IMG/VR virus record: IMGVR_UViG_3300042474_000227
Location: 1-47,003 of that record
Direction: 5' to 3' (one strand)
Source of the DNA: a virus
Length of the DNA stretch: 47,003 nt
This document shows positions 1 to 9,600 of this stretch, piece after piece; the first letter of the stretch is position 1; each line of letters starts with the position of its first letter. The position numbers were made by a program, and so were the translations under genes. The notes under the pieces were generated by a model that was not told where the DNA came from, did not search any database, and saw only the letters and a program-made list of their open reading frames with translations.

Positions 1-3000
1 AGGGTGTTGATTACGCTAAAGCATTAGCTAAAGCAATCGTTCAAAATATAAAATTAAATTCTCCAACACTAACAACAAATACTGATGGAAATATTAAAGT
101 AACTAATACTACACAATATACATCATCAATATCAGCATCAATAATTGAAGTAAATCAAATTAGTTCATCATTTGGTTTAGTAACTGGAATTATAACTGAT
201 GGAGTAAAATCATTCACTCCAACTACGGCAACATACAATCCGGCTAATGGAGATTTTGTAATTACTATTCCAAGTCATACATTGACAAAATATAATAGTA
301 TTTACATTAAACCTGAATCATTTGTGTTCACTTGTGATATGGATGGTAATAGAACGGAACATAAGTTACCTTCAATTGGACAATACGCATATTCTAACAA
401 ATTACAAATACAATCAGTAACAACTAATACAATAACTGTTAATGTTGGAGCATCAGGACCTAATGTAGAGTTTACACCTACTAACGCAACTTATGACCCA
501 GCTACTGGAGATTTTGTAATGACAGTAGGAACACATAGTTTAAGTATTGGTGAAGGAATTCTAATTTCAACGGGTTCAATCGCATTTACTTGTGATATGG
601 ACAACAATCAATCGGTTAAATCATATCCTAGATTTGGTATAGACCCATACGCTGGCCGTTCTATGATGATAACTAATACTACACCAACTACATTGACGGT
701 TAGTGTTGGAGCATCTGCGGCTAACAAATATTTTACACCATCTGCAGCTAATTACAATGCACTTACGGGCGATATGTCTGTAACTGTTGGACAGCATGGC
801 TTAGGTGTTGGTAGAAGTGTTATTTTAGCAACTGGTTCAATGGCATTTACTTGTGACCAAGACGGAAATGCAACAACACATAGTTATCCTAGAAGTGGAA
901 GTGGTGACCCGTATCTTGGAAAATCAATTGAGATAAAATCAGTTGGATTTACTCAACACACAGTAACTAATGCACCATATAACGCTGAAACTGGAGATGT
1001 TACTTTAACAATAGCATCTCATGGATTTAGTAATGGAGATTATATTAAACTTTCTGATAATTCATTAACTTACAATTGTGTATTAGATGATAATGTGGTT
1101 TCAAAATCTTACCCTAGGGCTGGATACGATTATCCAAGCGGAAGATGGTTAAGTATATCTGGTGTAACTACAAATACGTTTAACATCAATATAGGTGCAT
1201 CATCATATACAAACTCACATACATTTGTGACAGCAAGTATTAATGGATTACAAAGACAGAATGGTATCTTTACAATCAATGTAGGCGATGCTGGAAGTGC
1301 TTCTGGTTCAATACATACATTTGTATCAGCATCAGCAAACGCTATAAAACATCTACCTCAATCAATTCACACATTTGTATCAGCATCAGCTGGGGCAATT
1401 AAACATTTACCACAAGCAGCTCATACATTTGTTAGAACTACTAAAAATTCAATAAGTACTATACCTGTATTGGTTCAAAATGGTGATAGTTTAATTAAAG
1501 TAACAAACACAACTCAATACTCATCATCAATATCGGCAAGTGGAGCTGAATTAGATATTATTACATCATCATTTAAGCATGTGGCTGATATTATTGAAAA
1601 TGGTGTTGCGTTTGTACCGGATTCATTGGCAAGAAACTATGATTATGGATTTGAATTATCTACACCAACTTTATTACATATAAGTTCTAAAGAGCAAACA
1701 ATTGGTACGGGTTCATATAACTTATCAACTCAAATTACAAATGTAAGTTCTTCTTATGGTACTGTTGTAAACATTGTTAAAAACGGATTAAGTGTATTAC
1801 CTACATTGGTAGCAAGTACATCATCATCTTTAAAAGTAACAAACGCAAATCCTATAAAACAATCAATATCCGCATCATCTTTTGATACTAATAAGATTGC
1901 AAGTGGATTTGATTTGATATTAAATGTAATTGAAAATGGAACATCGGTTCTACCAACAATTATATCAAATACATCGGCAAGTATTAAAGTAACCGATACG
2001 CCACAATTGATAAGTGGAAGTGCAGCCGGAAGATTGCAGGGTAAATTAATATCATCATCTTTATCTTTGGTAATTGATGTGTTATTAAGTAATGGTACAA
2101 GCTCAATTACATATAGACCATCAACATATCCGATAGCAAATTCAAATGCAAAGATAAATTCAGCATATAATCTATTGGTAAGTAACTCTAAATTTATAGT
2201 TGATGAAACTATTGCTTATATGAGTTCATCTTGGAGTGGATTTGAATATACACAAAGTAAATGTGAAAGAGATTTGACAGGAATCCTTAGTGGTTCAGCA
2301 TTTGACCTTTTATATGGTGGTAACTCAGCATCTTTGTTTAATGGTAAGTTCTATTTTGATTTCCCATCTCAAGCTACTGGTTCACAATTAGACCAAACAA
2401 TTACGGCAATCAAATACGCAAGTGGATTGGCTGAAAAGGTTGTATTGAATACTCCGTTTACACATATATCGGCATCAATTAACCAACCAACATCAGCATC
2501 TTGGAATTCATTAAGAAATAACAAAGCATTTATACAAAGTGAATCAATTGCATATCTATCTTCTTCTTGGGATGAATTTGAATATACCGAAAGTACTTGT
2601 AGGAGAGATATTGGATACATTATAGATGCAGTGGCAACCGATTTGCTATATGGTGGTAACGAAAGAAGTGTTGTAGCTGGAAGATACTATTATGATTTCC
2701 CATCTCAAGCTACAAACGCACAATTAGAACCAACATTGACTGGTGTAAGATACGCAAAAGGAACGGCTATGAACGTAGTTGTTAATAAGCAGATATTTAC
2801 AGCATCTTTGGAAGTTCAATACGCATACGATTTAATAAAAGCTAACAAATTATTCATACAAAGTGAAAGTATTGCATTTGTAAATGTTAAATACCCTAAC
2901 TTAGATTATAGTGAAAGTAAATGTTATAGAGATTTAGGATATATCATTGATGGAGTAGCAACTGATTTATTATATGGTGGAAACGAAAGAAGTAGAAAGA

Positions 3001-5651
3001 ATGGGGATTACTATTATGAGTTCCCATCTCAAGCTAATGGTTCTGGTTCGCAAGTTGTAGAAACGGTAGAGGCAATTAAGTACGCAGCTAGAATAACAAC
3101 GGCATCTATTAGTAGTACATTAATATCAATACCACAAATTATACCTAATACGTTAGCAAATATTAAAGTAACAAACGCTAACCAATATATTTCAGCATCA
3201 TCGGCAACTTCTACTGAAGCAACAATACTATCCGCATCAATTGCTATCGTAACAAACATAGTTGCTAACGGAACTGGTTCGGTAATAGTATCGGCATCAT
3301 TAAGTTTACCAACATCATCTTATACAATTGCGGTAAGTGATGATAATAGATGGATTGCATACGGAATATTAAAAAATAACATTTCATTCATACAGGATGA
3401 GACTATTGCATATCTATCATCATCTTGGTCAACGGCATCTTATGATGAAAGTAAGTGTAGACGTGATGTGGGCTTGATTATAAGTGGGGCAGCTGAAGAT
3501 TTGATATTTAACTCAAATTCAGCATCATTATTTAATGGTATATTCTATTATGAATATCCATCACAAGCGCAAGGAGCACAATTGAATCAAACGCTTGATG
3601 GAATAAACTACGCAAGTAAGTTAGCACAAAAAGTAATTCAAAATGTAACTTATGTAACTGCATCAGCAGTTGTATCTGCATCATACGCATTAATAAGAAA
3701 AAATAGAGAGTTTATACAAAATGAAACTATCGCTTACCTATCTTCTTCTTGGAGTACAGCATCTTATATTGAATCAACTTGTAAAAGAGATGTTGGTCAT
3801 ATTATAGATGCGGTTTCTACGGATTTATTATATGGTGGAAATGAAAGAAGTACAAACGCTGGGGTATTCTATTATTTATATCCATCACAAGCTCAAGGTT
3901 CACAATTACAACCAACATTGACAGGTGTTAATTACGCAGGACAACTTTCTAAGAATGTTGCGGCATCATTAACATTTGTGACAGCATCACAATTGGTATC
4001 AGCATCGGTTAATTTGTTGAGAAAGAATAGAGAGTTTATACAAACGGAAACACTAGCTTACTTAACTGCTAGTTGGAGTACATTTGAGTATGATAAAGAT
4101 AAGTGTAAGAGAGATGTTGGTTATATATTAGATGGTGTTACTACCGATTTATTATATGGTGGTAATGAAAGAACTGTATTGAATGGTAAATTCTATTACG
4201 AATATCCATCTTTAGCAATCGTTGAAGGTGATGGTGATGGTGTTGGTCAATTAGGACAAACAATTGATGGTATAAACTACGCAGGTAGAATAGCACAAAA
4301 GATTGCACAAAATATACAATTTGTAACGGCATCAGTAGAGGCATCCGCATCATTTGATTTATTAAGAAAGAATAAAGCATTTATTGCAGATGAAACTATC
4401 GCTTATGTTAGTTCTTCTTGGAGTGGTGTGTATTATAACGAAACAACTTGTAAGAGAGATGTTGGATATCTAATAGATGCGGCAGCAACGGATGTATTAT
4501 ATGGTGGACAAGAAAGAAGTGTAATAGCAGGACAGTATTATTACTTATATCCTTCTAACGCAATCAATAAAGGTGTACCATCAACTCTAAACCAATTAGA
4601 CCCAACTCTTACTGGTATCAGATATGCTGGAAAGGTAGCTAAAAAAGTGATAATTAATCCAACATATTTAGTACCATCTGCATCTTTATTAACAACAGCA
4701 AAATTGTTGACAGATAATAAACAATTGATACAAAAAGAAACTATAACATTCTTAAGTTCTTCTTGGAGCAATTTGAAATACAATGAAGTAAGTTGTTCTA
4801 GAGATTTAGGATTTATCATAGATGCAATCAGAACTGACTTAGTTTATGGTGGTAATGAAAGAAGTATTGAGGCAGGTTCTTACTACTATAAATTCCCATC
4901 AGTAGCAATATTAGATAGTTATGGTGATAATAATGGACAAAAGAAGCAAACAATAGACGGTATTAACTTCGCAAGAGGAATATCTGAAAAAATTGTAGCA
5001 AACACTTTATTAACTTATTTAGCACCATCAACTAAGAGAAGACAAGCAGCTGAAAGATTGAAAGCTGGTAAGGATGAATTAAAACAAAGAGCAATTGGAT
5101 ATACAAATGGAGCATTTCCATATTTAACATATAATGAGGCAAGTTGTTCACGTGATACTGGATTTATTGTAGATGCAGCTGTAACTGATTTATTATATGG
5201 TGGAAATGAGAGAGGAATCAGAGCAGCATCTTCATACTATGATGGTCAATACGGAAGTGCAATAGCTGTAACTAGAGACCAGTTATTAGAAACATTGGAA
5301 ACAAATCGTTATCTAAGAACTAGAGCAGAGTTTATAGCAGCAGGAGCGCCATTGGAATCATTTGGTTCTCTAATTGTGGCAACTGGTATTGACTACTCTT
5401 ATAATGGTAGTGGTGTGACATTTAAAGCACTTCCTCCAAATCAGGGTGGTAGTGGTGTTGCAAATCCGGCATTTGAAATTACGGAATTGGGTGGTGGTAG
5501 AATCTACTTCACATCCGGTAATGAAACTGGTGACTTTAGAATTGGTACGGGTTTAAGTATTAATCAGGCAACTGGTACTCTTGTGGGTAGAACATTTAGT
5601 AAATCTCTATTCTCATTAGTAACTCCGTTCTCATTGGCACTACAAATATAA
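1..5651 (+). CDS. Giant tail-fibre/adhesin-like structural protein, 5' end missing
   Basis: The reading frame is already open at base 3, so the gene starts upstream of the window; the TTG at 282 is internal because the same repeat pattern continues before it. At least 1882 residues are visible. The first third is beta-rich, with repeats of the type 'FTCD-D-N...YPR...DP..G' (about 300-1150). A middle part has short repeats ending in SISAS. From about 2160 to 5340 there are nine helical modules, each with one Cys in a C-x-RD motif followed by DLLYGGNE and YYY-FPS. Similar modules are known to me from very large virion proteins of T4-like environmental phages. No enzyme motif is visible. Its place at the head of a fibre block suggests a tail fibre or baseplate decoration; the exact role is unknown. 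It ends in TAA, 25 bases before the next gene. Confidence 0.75.
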   Translation, partial: GVDYAKALAKAIVQNIKLNSPTLTTNTDGNIKVTNTTQYTSSISASIIEVNQISSSFGLVTGIITDGVKSFTPTTATYNPANGDFVITIPSHTLTKYNSIYIKPESFVFTCDMDGNRTEHKLPSIGQYAYSNKLQIQSVTTNTITVNVGASGPNVEFTPTNATYDPATGDFVMTVGTHSLSIGEGILISTGSIAFTCDMDNNQSVKSYPRFGIDPYAGRSMMITNTTPTTLTVSVGASAANKYFTPSAANYNALTGDMSVTVGQHGLGVGRSVILATGSMAFTCDQDGNATTHSYPRSGSGDPYLGKSIEIKSVGFTQHTVTNAPYNAETGDVTLTIASHGFSNGDYIKLSDNSLTYNCVLDDNVVSKSYPRAGYDYPSGRWLSISGVTTNTFNINIGASSYTNSHTFVTASINGLQRQNGIFTINVGDAGSASGSIHTFVSASANAIKHLPQSIHTFVSASAGAIKHLPQAAHTFVRTTKNSISTIPVLVQNGDSLIKVTNTTQYSSSISASGAELDIITSSFKHVADIIENGVAFVPDSLARNYDYGFELSTPTLLHISSKEQTIGTGSYNLSTQITNVSSSYGTVVNIVKNGLSVLPTLVASTSSSLKVTNANPIKQSISASSFDTNKIASGFDLILNVIENGTSVLPTIISNTSASIKVTDTPQLISGSAAGRLQGKLISSSLSLVIDVLLSNGTSSITYRPSTYPIANSNAKINSAYNLLVSNSKFIVDETIAYMSSSWSGFEYTQSKCERDLTGILSGSAFDLLYGGNSASLFNGKFYFDFPSQATGSQLDQTITAIKYASGLAEKVVLNTPFTHISASINQPTSASWNSLRNNKAFIQSESIAYLSSSWDEFEYTESTCRRDIGYIIDAVATDLLYGGNERSVVAGRYYYDFPSQATNAQLEPTLTGVRYAKGTAMNVVVNKQIFTASLEVQYAYDLIKANKLFIQSESIAFVNVKYPNLDYSESKCYRDLGYIIDGVATDLLYGGNERSRKNGDYYYEFPSQANGSGSQVVETVEAIKYAARITTASISSTLISIPQIIPNTLANIKVTNANQYISASSATSTEATILSASIAIVTNIVANGTGSVIVSASLSLPTSSYTIAVSDDNRWIAYGILKNNISFIQDETIAYLSSSWSTASYDESKCRRDVGLIISGAAEDLIFNSNSASLFNGIFYYEYPSQAQGAQLNQTLDGINYASKLAQKVIQNVTYVTASAVVSASYALIRKNREFIQNETIAYLSSSWSTASYIESTCKRDVGHIIDAVSTDLLYGGNERSTNAGVFYYLYPSQAQGSQLQPTLTGVNYAGQLSKNVAASLTFVTASQLVSASVNLLRKNREFIQTETLAYLTASWSTFEYDKDKCKRDVGYILDGVTTDLLYGGNERTVLNGKFYYEYPSLAIVEGDGDGVGQLGQTIDGINYAGRIAQKIAQNIQFVTASVEASASFDLLRKNKAFIADETIAYVSSSWSGVYYNETTCKRDVGYLIDAAATDVLYGGQERSVIAGQYYYLYPSNAINKGVPSTLNQLDPTLTGIRYAGKVAKKVIINPTYLVPSASLLTTAKLLTDNKQLIQKETITFLSSSWSNLKYNEVSCSRDLGFIIDAIRTDLVYGGNERSIEAGSYYYKFPSVAILDSYGDNNGQKKQTIDGINFARGISEKIVANTLLTYLAPSTKRRQAAERLKAGKDELKQRAIGYTNGAFPYLTYNEASCSRDTGFIVDAAVTDLLYGGNERGIRAASSYYDGQYGSAIAVTRDQLLETLETNRYLRTRAEFIAAGAPLESFGSLIVATGIDYSYNGSGVTFKALPPNQGGSGVANPAFEITELGGGRIYFTSGNETGDFRIGTGLSINQATGTLVGRTFSKSLFSLVTPFSLALQI
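2160..5340 (+). repeat. Nine tandem ~110-aa helical modules inside the giant protein
   Basis: Each module runs helix (N-K/R-x-F-I-Q-x-E-T-I-A-Y), SSSWS, a tyrosine, then C-x-RD-x-G-x-I-I-D, a DLLYGGNERS loop, YYY-[FY]-PSQA, and a final helix ending in Y-A. One Cys per module is conserved in all nine. Modules 1 and 4 share a variant loop with SASLFNG instead of ERS. Module 9 is the most divergent and lacks the FPSQA part. The copies are clearly diverged in both DNA and protein, so this is an old array held by protein function. Confidence 0.8.
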
Positions 5652-5676
5652 AAAAGAAAAATAAAAAAATAAAAAA

Positions 5677-6594
5677 ATGGCAGAAGTTTTTGTACCCTTA
5701 AATCGGTTTCAGTCAGTAGTAACAGGATTGACTGGAGAGCCGGATGAAATATATACAACACCCGCGGGTGTATCATCAATTGTGTTATCTTGTCAAATTA
5801 CAAATAATAGTTTGGTAACACAACCTGTAACTATTTTTGTAACATCAAACAAAGAAATACCTGTACCTCAATTTACGGATATATATAGTGGTAGTGCTTT
5901 TGTTAGTTCTTCTGTATCTTTATTGAATTTTAGTGGAAGTTTTTCTAGCGCATCTTTATTATTAAATGCAAATAGACAATTTTTAAGAAAAGAGATAGCA
6001 GCATATACATCTAATCAAAATAATTTATCGGAAACTCCATTTACTTTTATATCATCATACTTTGAGCAAAATACATTAGATGATGTTGATGCAATAAAAT
6101 ATGATATTGTAAATAATACGACAATTAGAACAAGTAAAGCAGCAAAAGCTTATTTTGACAAAAATGGAGTATCATTAATTGATGAAACAGAATATTCAGC
6201 ATCTATATTTGCTTTAGATTATTTAAAAGTATTATCAAACCAAATTATAAAAAATCAATCAACAACTGGTTCTGATGCATCTCCATTATTATTTCAAGCT
6301 GGAGTTACTCAATCTGTGTTAGATGGATTTGTGAATGGAACGCAATCTGGTATATCAGCATCTATATATGTGGTAAATTCTTTAGTTGATGTTATTAAAG
6401 CTACAATTGAATCTCCTGTGGTTGTTGAACAAGAAGCTGTGAGGTTGGTAACAAACGTAACAATACCACCAGCAGATTCTTTATCTCCTGTTGTTTCTGG
6501 TAAATTAGTATTAGAAGAAACATACGGATTTATTGTTTCTGGTTCAACTGAATTAACTGTGGTTCTTTCTTTGTTAGAAAGTGCGAATGAATAA
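5677..6594 (+). CDS. Virion structural protein: beta-sandwich with helical insert
   Basis: A 305-residue protein starting at an ATG preceded by an almost pure A leader, as is usual in Bacteroidota. The first ~70 residues (RFQSVVTGLTG...TTPAGVSSIVLSCQITN) and last ~55 (VSGKLVLEETYGFIVSG...VVLSLLE) together look like one beta-sandwich domain found in small virion proteins of T4-like phages. Between them lies a helical insert whose first helix (SASLLLNANRQFLRKEIAAY) closely resembles the module helix of the preceding giant protein (LLRKNKAFI-DETIAY). This suggests an exchange of modules or a direct contact between the two. No catalytic motif is seen. Probably a tail or fibre component; the role is inferred. 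Confidence 0.65.
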   Translation: MAEVFVPLNRFQSVVTGLTGEPDEIYTTPAGVSSIVLSCQITNNSLVTQPVTIFVTSNKEIPVPQFTDIYSGSAFVSSSVSLLNFSGSFSSASLLLNANRQFLRKEIAAYTSNQNNLSETPFTFISSYFEQNTLDDVDAIKYDIVNNTTIRTSKAAKAYFDKNGVSLIDETEYSASIFALDYLKVLSNQIIKNQSTTGSDASPLLFQAGVTQSVLDGFVNGTQSGISASIYVVNSLVDVIKATIESPVVVEQEAVRLVTNVTIPPADSLSPVVSGKLVLEETYGFIVSGSTELTVVLSLLESANE

Positions 6595-6631
6595 CAATAA
6601 TATCATTGATTGATATTTATAAGGGATTCTC

Positions 6632-6641
6632 TATATTTATA
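6632..6641 (+). promoter_or_regulatory. Recurrent phage promoter motif TATATTTATA
   Basis: TATATTTATA ends 20 bases before the ATG of the 3419-aa fibre gene. A TTG lies 19 bases upstream of it (6610-6612), close to the host -33 spacing. A second, weaker copy (GATATTTATA) is at 6612-6621. The same motif precedes many other genes in this window. Confidence 0.55.
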
Positions 6642-6661
6642 ACAAAGCTGGAAAGTAACGC

Positions 6662-9600
6662 ATGGCAATTAGTAATCTATTAACGGGTAGGGTAAGGGTA
6701 GTAAGCCCGAAAAATGTAACGGCAGACAGATATCAATTTATTGATTTATCTCAAGTTGAACCAAATTTAGGGGTTCCTGATTTTTCTGCGTCATTATTAA
6801 CAAATCCTGCGTTAGTAGTTTCTGATAGTGATGGTAATAGAGGATTTGCAAGAACAATTAGTTTAGACCAAATTTCAGGTTCTTTTTCTGGTTCATTTCA
6901 AGGAGATGGTTCTAATTTAACAGGTGTAAAAGCTGATGTATCTCCACAAATATCAAGTGGTTCGGCAACAGCATCGATTTCTCCTGATAGAGGATTGCAA
7001 ATAAATGTAGATACTACCATTTTAGGTAATTTATATGTATCTCAGTCAATTATAGCTGACCAACTAATTGTAAATATAATTTCATCTTCTGTAATTTATT
7101 CATCTGGTTCAAATATTTTTGGTGATGCAGAAAATGATAAGCAAGAGTTTACTGGTTCTGTACAAATACAATCGGAATTAATAGTTAATACTGTTACTGG
7201 TTCATCATTTAGTGGTTCTTTTACTGGTTCGTTTTTTGGAGACGGTAGAAATTTATTTAATTTACCAGAAGCAACAAAATTAGCTAGTGGTAGTGTAACC
7301 GCATCGGTATCACCAAATACGGGATTTGTTGTAACATCAATAGCTAGTGGTTCTACTTTCACTGGTTCTCTTTTTGTAAGTGGAAACGTTGTAATACCAT
7401 CTGGTAGTGGATTCTTTAGTGGTAGTGGTGCTGGGTTGTTTAACATCCCGTTATCGGCGCTTAATATTGAATCATTAGTATCAAATAGAATAGCTAGTGG
7501 TTCAGCAACAGCATCAATTTCTCCAAATAGAGGATTGGTGGTAAATACAACCATTACCGCCTCAATGTATTCTGGTTCTGGTAAAGGATTATTTGATATT
7601 CCTATTTCTGCATTATCACAAGAAGTATTTAGAATTGCAAGTGGTAGTGTTACAGCATCAGCATCTCCTAACTTTGGTTTTAGAGTACAATCATCTACAG
7701 TCGGTTCTCAAATAACTGGTAGCTTGTTTGTTACTGGAAATATAGAATTAGGTGTGGGTGCGTATTATAGTGGTAGTGGTGAGAAATTATTTAACATACC
7801 TCGTTCAGCTTTAACTCCTGATGCGTTAGTAGCAACATTAATAGGAAGTGGTAGTGTAACAGCTTCAACTTCTCCTGATTTTGGATTTAGAGTAGAATCA
7901 TTTCAAAGTGGTTCGCAATTTACTGGTTCTCTTTTTGTAAGTGGAGCTAGAGGTATTGAAATAGTATCCGGTTCATCTTTCTCTGGAAGTGGAGCTAGAT
8001 TATTTGATATACCCGTTTCCGCTCTTAGAGATTTAGACCTTACAAGAATTAGAAGTGGTTCGGCAACAGCATCAATTTCTCCAAATAACGGATTGGAGGT
8101 AAATATATTTTCTTCATTTACTGGAAGTATGATAGTATCCGCATCTGTAAAATACTTACCTTCCCAATCAATTCAAACTGTATTTAATGTAACTAATACT
8201 GGAGTTAATTTTTATACTTTTAGTGGAGCAGCTGAAGGTAACAATCCTACTTTAACTTTAGTAAGAGGTATAACATATACATTTAATTTAAACGCATCGG
8301 GTCATCCATTTTATATAAAAACAGCACCTGGTACTGGTACTGGAAATCAATATACAACAGGCGTAACTAATAATGGAGATGATGTAGGAGTTATAACATT
8401 CGCAGTTCCTGCAAACGCACCATCGATGTTATATTATCAGTGCCAATTGCATTCAGCTATGGTTGGTACTATTAATATAGTTGATGCAATAGTTCAGAGA
8501 GATAGTGGTGTTCTTATATATGGTGATGAAGTTATTAGTGGAAGTTTAAATGTAAAAGATGTTGTAAGAGCAAGAGAGTTTACAGGTTCAATAAGTTCAT
8601 CGTTTATTCAAGGTGATGGTAGTGGTTTATACAATATTCCTCGTTCAGCTTTCACCGGCGATTCGTTTAGAATAGCAAGTGGTAGTGTAACAGCTTCTGT
8701 ATCTCCAATTGTTGGATTTAAAGTAGAAACATCAGTAACTGGTTCTGAAATAGGTTCTCAGTTTACTGGTTCAGTTGCAGTAAGTGGTAGTGTAACCGCA
8801 TCATTCTTTATTGGAGATGGTAGTAGATTAATTAATATAACTGTTCCACCGCAAGTAGCAACTAGAATAACAACTGGGTCTATAACAGCATCTGTGGATA
8901 TAAACAGAGGTTTTAGAGTTGAAGCTACTACTATTGGTTCTGAATTTACTGGAAGTATTAGAGTTTCTGGAAGCGTTGAAATTAGTTCTGGTTCATCTTT
9001 CTCTGGTAGTGGTGCTAGGTTATTTGATATTCCTAGAACTGCATTAACTCCGGATGCACTATTAACAACATTTATAGCATCTGGTTCTGTAACAGCATCG
9101 GTATCACCTAATGTTGGATTTGATGTAAAATCATCTTTATTAGGTTCTAGATTTAGTGGAAGTATATTTGCTAATAACGGAATCCGTTTAATGTCTGGCT
9201 CGTTTAGTGGTAGTGGTAGAGAATTATTTGATATACCTGTAGCAGCTCTTTCGGATTTAGATACATCAAAAATATTTAGTGGTTCGGCAACAGCATCAGT
9301 TTCTCCAAATAGGGGATTTGAAGTATTTACAGCAACATCTAGATTCTATGGTTCAGTATCAGCTTCTGTATTTAGTGGTAGTGGTGCTGGATTAACAAAT
9401 ATACCATTCTCAGCACTTTCGCAAGAATTATTTAGAATTGTAAGTGGTAGTGTAACGGCATCGGTATCACCTGAAGATGGATTTAAAGTAGTATCTACAC
9501 TAAGTGGTTCTCAGTTTACTGGTTCGTTATTTGTAACTGGTGGATTTATTAGAGTTGCAACTGGTTCATTCTTTAGTGGTAGTGGTGCTGGATTATTAAA

